NCBI GenBank assembly: GCA_035504175.1
Contig: DATJSJ010000130.1
Coordinates: forward strand, 1-37,522
Direction of reading: 5' to 3'
Length of the DNA: 37,522 nucleotides
Source: DATJSJ01 sp035504175
GTDB taxonomy: Bacteria; Pseudomonadota; Alphaproteobacteria; Acetobacterales; Acetobacteraceae
In this document: piece after piece, positions 33,346-37,522 of the stretch
How positions within the stretch are numbered: the stretch's first letter is position 1
Layout of the letters: each line of letters begins with the position of its first letter
Position numbers and translations under genes: made by a program
The notes under the pieces: generated by a model
Told to the model about the DNA's origin: nothing
Databases searched by the model: none
The model's input: the letters and a program-made list of their open reading frames with translations, nothing else

Positions 33346-33747
33346 ATGGCGCCGAAGCCAGAGGCGCCGATGCCGGCTGCCCCGAAATCGGCGCAAAGCA
33401 GGCCCGGTCACGGCAAGCCCGGGCGCCTGAAGCGTCGCGCCGAATTCCTGCGCGTCGCCGGGCGCGGCCGCAAAGCGCCCACCGCCGGCCTGGTGCTGCA
33501 GGCGCTGGCGCGCGACGACGATGGTCCGGCACGGCTTGGCTTCACGGTGACCCGCAAGGTGGGCAATGCCGTCGTGCGCAACCGGGCCCGCCGGCGGTTG
33601 AAGGAGGCGGCCCGCCTGCTGCTGCGCGAGGCGGCACCGCGGGGCGTCGATCTGGTGCTGATCGGCCGCGACGCGACGGGCCGGCGAGCGTTTGCGGCAC
33701 TGATGGACGATCTGAAGCGGGCCCTGGACAAGGTCGGAGTGCGATGA
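33346..33747 (+). CDS. rnpA: ribonuclease P protein component
   Basis: This gene encodes 133 residues. RnpA binds the RNase P RNA and helps process tRNA 5' ends. The RNR signature lies in GFTVTRKVGNAVVRNRARRRLKEAARL, about residues 66-92. An N-terminal RLKRRAEFLRVAGRG segment fits the family. The N-terminal 26 residues (MAPKPEAPMPAAPKS...) are a proline-rich tail longer than usual. The ATG at 33346 opens the frame after rpmH; the stop overlaps the yidD ATG (ATGA). Confidence 0.92.
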   Translation: MAPKPEAPMPAAPKSAQSRPGHGKPGRLKRRAEFLRVAGRGRKAPTAGLVLQALARDDDGPARLGFTVTRKVGNAVVRNRARRRLKEAARLLLREAAPRGVDLVLIGRDATGRRAFAALMDDLKRALDKVGVR

Positions 33748-33998
33748 GCGCGACGCTCTCACCCGCCGGCATGGCGCTGACGGGTGCCGTGCGTACCTGG
33801 CAGCTTCTGGCCCGACCGGTGCTCGGGCCGAACTGCCGCTTCCACCCGGGCTGCAGCGACTATGCGGTGGAGGCGATCTGCGTCCACGGCGCCGGCCGCG
33901 GCGGGTTGCTCGCGGCGCGGCGGGTGTTGCGCTGCCATCCCTGGAACCCGGGCGGCCATGACCCGGTGCCGCCGGCTGAGCCGGCCGATCGGGACTGA
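33744..33998 (+). CDS. yidD: membrane protein insertion efficiency factor YidD
   Basis: This gene encodes 84 residues. The family motif R-P-x-L-G-P-N-C-R-F-x-P-G-C-S-D-Y-A is intact at about residues 24-41, followed by RCHPWNPGGHDPVP. The protein is a small membrane-associated helper of YidC-dependent insertion. Its ATG overlaps the rnpA TGA, and yidC starts 9 bases later. The position in rpmH-rnpA-yidD-yidC is conserved in bacteria. Confidence 0.94.
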   Translation: MSATLSPAGMALTGAVRTWQLLARPVLGPNCRFHPGCSDYAVEAICVHGAGRGGLLAARRVLRCHPWNPGGHDPVPPAEPADRD

Positions 33999-34007
33999 AG
34001 GGCGCGG

Positions 34008-35771
34008 ATGGACCAGAAGCGGCTGTTCCTGGCGATCGCGATCTCGATCGTGATCCTGCTGGTCTTCGAGACGCTGATGCCGCATCCCGCGGTGCACCGT
34101 CCGCCGCCGCCGCAGCCCGCGGCGACTGCGCCGAAGCCGCCGCCCGCGCCGGGCGTCGCCGCGTCGGCCGCCGCCGCGCCGGCCGCCGAAGCGGCGACCG
34201 CCGCCGCATCGAAGACCGTGCCGCGGGTGGAGATCTCCGCCCTTCGGGTGGAGGGCAGCGTCAGCCTGGTCGGCGCCCGCATCGACGACGTGGTGCTGCG
34301 CGACTTCCACGAGACCGTGGACAAATCCTCGCCGCTGGTGCGGCTGCTGGAGCCGCGCTCGACCGCCAAGCCCTATTACGTGCAGTTCGGCTGGACGGCG
34401 GCGGGCAGCAGCACGGCGAAAGTGCCGGGCAATGACACGCTCTGGACCAGCTCGGGCGGCACGCTCACCGAGAGCCATCCGGTGACGCTGTCCTGGAACA
34501 ACGGCGCCGGACTGACCTTCGAGATCACACTGTCGATCGACAACAACTACATGTTCCACGTGCAGCAGCGCGTGGTGAACAACACCGGCGCCGCGGTCAG
34601 CCTCTACCCCTGGGCGCGGGTGCGCCGGGACTACACGCCGCAGACCTCCGGCTACTACCTGCTGCACGAGGGGCTGATCGGTGTGGTCAATCACCGCCTC
34701 GAGGAGATGACCTACAAGAAGGCGAAGTCGGAAGGGGAGAAGACCGGCGGGCTTTCCTACCAGGCGGACGACCAGGGCGGCTGGGCCGGCATCACTGACA
34801 AATACTGGCTCGCCGCCGTCGTCCCGGACCAGGCCTCACCGGTGGTGATCAGCTTTCATCACCTGGTCGAGGACGGCACCGACCGCTATCAGGTCGACTA
34901 CGCCGACCGTGATCCCGAGCACGTCGCTCCGGGCGCCACGGCGAGTACGACCAGCATGATGTTCGCCGGCGCCAAGGAGGTGCATCTCCTCGATCACTAC
35001 GAGTCCGAGTACCATATCCCGCTGTTCAGCTATGCGGTGGATTTCGGCTGGTTCTGGTTTCTGACCAAGCCGATCTTCTACGCGCTCGATTGGCTGAACA
35101 CGCTGCTCGGCAATTTCGGCCTGGCGATCATGGCCTTCACGCTGGGCGTCAAGCTGTTGTTCTTCCCGCTGGCCAACAAGTCATACCGGTCCATGAGCAA
35201 GATGAAGCTGCTCGGGCCGAAGATGACGGCGCTACGCGAGCGCTACAAGGACGACCCGGCCAAGCTGCAATCCGAGATGATGGGGCTGTACAAGGCGGAG
35301 AAGGTGAACCCCGCCAGCGGCTGCCTGCCGATGGTCATCCAGATCCCGGTGTTCTTCTCGCTCTACAAGGACCTCTACGTCACCATCGAGATGCGGCACG
35401 CGCCGTTCTTCGGCTGGATCCATGACCTGTCGGCGATCGACCCGACCAACGTCTTCACCCTGTTCGGGCTGATCCCGTGGGATCCGATGCACATCTCGCC
35501 GCTGCTGCATCTCGGCGCGTGGCCGCTGATCATGGGGTTCACGATGTATTTCCAGCAGCGGCTCAATCCGCCGCCGCCGGACCCGACCCAGGCGAAGCTG
35601 TTCCAGTTCATGCCGGTGATTTTCACCTTCATGCTGGCACGCTTTCCGGCCGGGCTGGTGATCTACTGGTCGTGGAACAACCTGCTGACGATCGGACAGC
35701 AATGGCTGATCATGCGCCAGACGCGCCTGACCTCGCCCCGGCTGGTGCGGGCCTCGACGCGCCGCACCTAG
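34008..35771 (+). CDS. yidC: membrane protein insertase YidC
   Basis: This gene encodes 587 residues of the long Gram-negative form. An N-terminal membrane segment (residues 5-20) is followed by a proline/alanine-rich linker, a large periplasmic domain to about residue 330, and five C-terminal membrane segments. The hydrophobic core includes GCLPMVIQIPVFFSLYKDLY and PAGLVIYWSWNNLLTI. It inserts and folds inner-membrane proteins alone or with SecYEG. The next gene's best start lies inside its 3' end. Confidence 0.96.
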   Translation: MDQKRLFLAIAISIVILLVFETLMPHPAVHRPPPPQPAATAPKPPPAPGVAASAAAAPAAEAATAAASKTVPRVEISALRVEGSVSLVGARIDDVVLRDFHETVDKSSPLVRLLEPRSTAKPYYVQFGWTAAGSSTAKVPGNDTLWTSSGGTLTESHPVTLSWNNGAGLTFEITLSIDNNYMFHVQQRVVNNTGAAVSLYPWARVRRDYTPQTSGYYLLHEGLIGVVNHRLEEMTYKKAKSEGEKTGGLSYQADDQGGWAGITDKYWLAAVVPDQASPVVISFHHLVEDGTDRYQVDYADRDPEHVAPGATASTTSMMFAGAKEVHLLDHYESEYHIPLFSYAVDFGWFWFLTKPIFYALDWLNTLLGNFGLAIMAFTLGVKLLFFPLANKSYRSMSKMKLLGPKMTALRERYKDDPAKLQSEMMGLYKAEKVNPASGCLPMVIQIPVFFSLYKDLYVTIEMRHAPFFGWIHDLSAIDPTNVFTLFGLIPWDPMHISPLLHLGAWPLIMGFTMYFQQRLNPPPPDPTQAKLFQFMPVIFTFMLARFPAGLVIYWSWNNLLTIGQQWLIMRQTRLTSPRLVRASTRRT

Positions 35772-36403
35772 AAGCGGCGGAGACGGCGGCGGCATTGGAG
35801 GCCGGGCGGCTCCTGTTCGCCGCCCCATGCCGCTTCGTCCACGCGGCGCAGCGCCTGGATCAGGTGCCGCCGGTCGCCGGGCCGGAGGTCGCCTTCGCCG
35901 GGCGATCGAACGTGGGCAAGTCCTCGCTGCTGAACGCGCTGACCGGGCGGCGGGCGCTGGCCCGCGCCTCGGCCGAGCCGGGGCGCACCCGTCAGCTCAA
36001 CTTCTTCGATCTCGGCGGCCGGCTGACCCTGGTCGACATGCCGGGCTACGGCTTCGCCACGGCGGCGAAGTCGGTGAAGGCGGACTGGCAGGGGCTGATG
36101 TTCGACTACCTGCGCGGCCGGCCGACGCTGCGCCGCGTGCTGCTGCTGCTCGACAGCCGCATCGAGTTCAAGCCGAGCGACGCGGCGGTGATGGAACTGC
36201 TCGACCGGGCCGCGGTCGGGTTCCAGCTCGTGCTGACCAAGGCGGACGGCGCGGCGCCGGGTTTCCTCGAGCGCAAGCGGCGGGAGGCGGCGCGGCTCGC
36301 GCGCCGGCACCCGGCGGCGCATCACGCGGTGCTGCTGACCAGCAGCCGCACCGGCGCCGGCATCGCGGAGCTGCGGGCGGCGCTTGCGGGCCTCGCGGCT
36401 TGA
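35702..36403 (+). CDS. engB: ribosome biogenesis GTP-binding protein EngB/YihA
   Basis: This gene encodes 233 residues. EngB is an essential GTPase for large-subunit assembly. G1 is in AGRSNVGKSSLLNAL, G3 in DMPGYGFA, G4 in TKADG and G5 in SSRTG. The chosen ATG at 35702 overlaps yidC by 70 bases; the first 30 residues (ADHAPDAPDLAPAGAG...) are not conserved, so a later alternative start (TTG in the GCATTGGAG area near 35794) is possible. The overlap suggests coupling to yidC. Confidence 0.88.
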   Translation: MADHAPDAPDLAPAGAGLDAPHLEAAETAAALEAGRLLFAAPCRFVHAAQRLDQVPPVAGPEVAFAGRSNVGKSSLLNALTGRRALARASAEPGRTRQLNFFDLGGRLTLVDMPGYGFATAAKSVKADWQGLMFDYLRGRPTLRRVLLLLDSRIEFKPSDAAVMELLDRAAVGFQLVLTKADGAAPGFLERKRREAARLARRHPAAHHAVLLTSSRTGAGIAELRAALAGLAA

Positions 36404-36454
36404 CCGGCCCCGCGCGCGGTGCGACGCACCGCCACTGACCGCCTGGAGCGACAC

Positions 36455-37357
36455 ATGCAGGGCCTGCCGCAGGAATTCGGGACCGCCGAGGAACGGGCGA
36501 CGATCCTCGCCCACGCGCTACCGTACCTGCGCCGCTATGCGGGTGCGACGATCGTGGTGAAATACGGTGGCCACGCGATGGGCGACGAGCAGCTCGCACG
36601 GCAGTTCGGCGAGGACATCGCGCTGCTCAAGCAGGTGGGCGTGAACCCGGTCGTCGTGCATGGCGGCGGGCCGCAGATCAACACCATGCTGCAGCGGCTG
36701 GCGATCCAGTCGACCTTCGTCGACGGGCTGCGCGTCACCGACGCCGCCATGGTCGAGGTGGTCGAAATGGTTCTCGCCGGCACGGTGAACAAACAGGTCG
36801 CGGCGCTGATCACCAAGGCGGGGGCGCTCGCGGTGGGGATCTGCGGCAAGGATGGCGGGCTGATCCGCGCCCGCAAGCTGACCCGCACGACGCGCGACCC
36901 GGACAGCCGCATCGAGCGCGTGCTCGATCTCGGCTTCGTCGGCGAGCCGGACGAGGTGGATGTCCGCGTGATCCATGCGCTCACCGGCGCCGGGCTGGTT
37001 CCGGTGGTGGCACCGGTCGGGATGGACGCGGACGGGCAGACCTACAACGTCAATGCCGACACGGTGGCGGGCGCCATCGCTGGCGCGCTCGGTGCCACGC
37101 GGCTGCTGATGCTGACCGACGTCCCAGGCATTCTCGATGCGGAGCGGCGGCTGATTCCCGAGCTGACCATCGCCGGGGTCGAGGCGGCGATCGCGAGCGG
37201 GGTGATCAGCGGCGGGATGATCCCGAAGGCCGAGAACTGCGTCGATGCGGTCCGAGCCGGCGTGCAGAGCGCGGTGATTCTCGATGGTCGCGTGCCGCAT
37301 GCCTGCCTGCTGGAGCTGTTCACCGAGGCCGGCCCGGGCACGCTGATCCGCGCCTGA
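36455..37357 (+). CDS. argB: acetylglutamate kinase
   Basis: This gene encodes 300 residues. ArgB phosphorylates N-acetyl-L-glutamate, the second step of arginine synthesis. The N-terminal IVVKYGGHAM motif, the VVVHGGGPQI glycine loop and the C-terminal GGMIPKAENC motif are all intact. The ATG at 36455 has ggag 6 bases upstream; a GTG at 36419 extends the frame but has no support. The ArgB N-terminal helix (MQGLPQEFG) suggests the arginine-sensitive long form. It ends 25 bases before a dispersed palindrome. Confidence 0.95.
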   Translation: MQGLPQEFGTAEERATILAHALPYLRRYAGATIVVKYGGHAMGDEQLARQFGEDIALLKQVGVNPVVVHGGGPQINTMLQRLAIQSTFVDGLRVTDAAMVEVVEMVLAGTVNKQVAALITKAGALAVGICGKDGGLIRARKLTRTTRDPDSRIERVLDLGFVGEPDEVDVRVIHALTGAGLVPVVAPVGMDADGQTYNVNADTVAGAIAGALGATRLLMLTDVPGILDAERRLIPELTIAGVEAAIASGVISGGMIPKAENCVDAVRAGVQSAVILDGRVPHACLLELFTEAGPGTLIRA

Positions 37358-37383
37358 GGGCGGCGTCGCGGCCGGGCGGCGCT

Positions 37384-37432
37384 AGAGCATGATCGCTGGA
37401 GGCGGAATCGCCGGAAGCGTGAATCATGCTCT
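37384..37432. repeat. nested palindromic repeat downstream of argB
   Basis: Ten-base arms agagcatgat (37384-37393) and atcatgctct (37423-37432) enclose an inner ggcg/cgcc hairpin (37401-37412). This agagcatgat...atcatgctct type is a family of intergenic repeats I associate with alphaproteobacteria. The copy count cannot be known from this window. Confidence 0.65.
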
Positions 37433-37455
37433 CAGACAATGGGTTAGAGCCGTTT

Positions 37456-37498
37456 CAGGGTAGCCGGAGCAAAACCCTGGGGCGGGGAGCGATTTTTT
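37456..37498 (+). terminator. possible terminator region after argB
   Basis: cagggt (37456-37461) pairs with accctg (37474-37479), and a T-run follows at 37493-37498 after a GC-rich stretch. The T-run is not directly against the stem, so the call is weak. Confidence 0.35.
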
Positions 37499-37522
37499 GG
37501 TTCCTGCGACGCGGCGGGTTCT

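Overview
This is a GC-rich chromosomal window with dense housekeeping genes and short gaps. Several things suggest an alphaproteobacterium of the Rhodospirillales, most likely Acetobacteraceae. These are the gene order rpmH-rnpA-yidD-yidC-engB-argB, the lnt-XRE regulator pair, the ilvB-ilvN-ilvC / leuA / mreBCD-mrdA-rodA neighbourhood, and intergenic palindromes of a type I associate with that family. The taxonomic call is inference from gene content and order, not from a marker gene.

Layout. Bases 97-4505 (+) hold rlmJ, gpsA, murJ and trpS. Bases 4605-8610 (+) hold a small two-repeat protein followed by a very large two-domain glycosyltransferase; this is the most accessory-looking part of the first third. 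A 378-base gap and an orphan small ORF (8989-9243) follow. Then come pncA and nth (-), a divergent DUF2244 membrane protein (+), an XRE regulator and lnt (-), serB (-) and miaA (+). Bases 15779-19321 (+) carry ilvB-ilvN-ilvC for branched-chain amino acids. Bases 19507-22055 (-) hold a glycine-rich repeat protein that seems to lack its 5' end and a small secreted protein. leuA (22469-24055, +) follows, and ahead of it is a consensus promoter firing directly at the ATG of a leucine-codon-rich leader ORF, then a hairpin. Three glycine-zipper lipoprotein genes (-) separate leuA from the rod-shape cluster mreB-mreC-mreD-mrdA-rodA (+), which ends in a coupled DUF3293 gene. A patatin-like gene and a membrane protein with a histidine-kinase-like H-box (-) lie before rpmH-rnpA-yidD-yidC-engB and argB (+).

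How the genes fit together. There are three main themes. The first is envelope building: murJ flips lipid II, mreBCD/mrdA/rodA build the elongasome, lnt matures lipoproteins and yidC/yidD insert membrane proteins. The second is branched-chain amino acid synthesis: ilvBNC feeds 2-ketoisovalerate to leuA, which looks attenuated by leucine supply. The third is translation and RNA processing: trpS, miaA, rlmJ, rpmH, rnpA and engB.

The best candidates for something little described are the leaderless leucine leader/attenuator (22206-22379), the two-headed glycosyltransferase with its internal W-x2-R-x-D-L repeats and repeat-protein partner (4605-8610), the H-box membrane protein beside the patatin gene (31530-32960), and the truncated glycine-rich surface protein (19507-21597). 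I saw no CRISPR array, tRNA, rRNA, transposase, integrase or phage gene.
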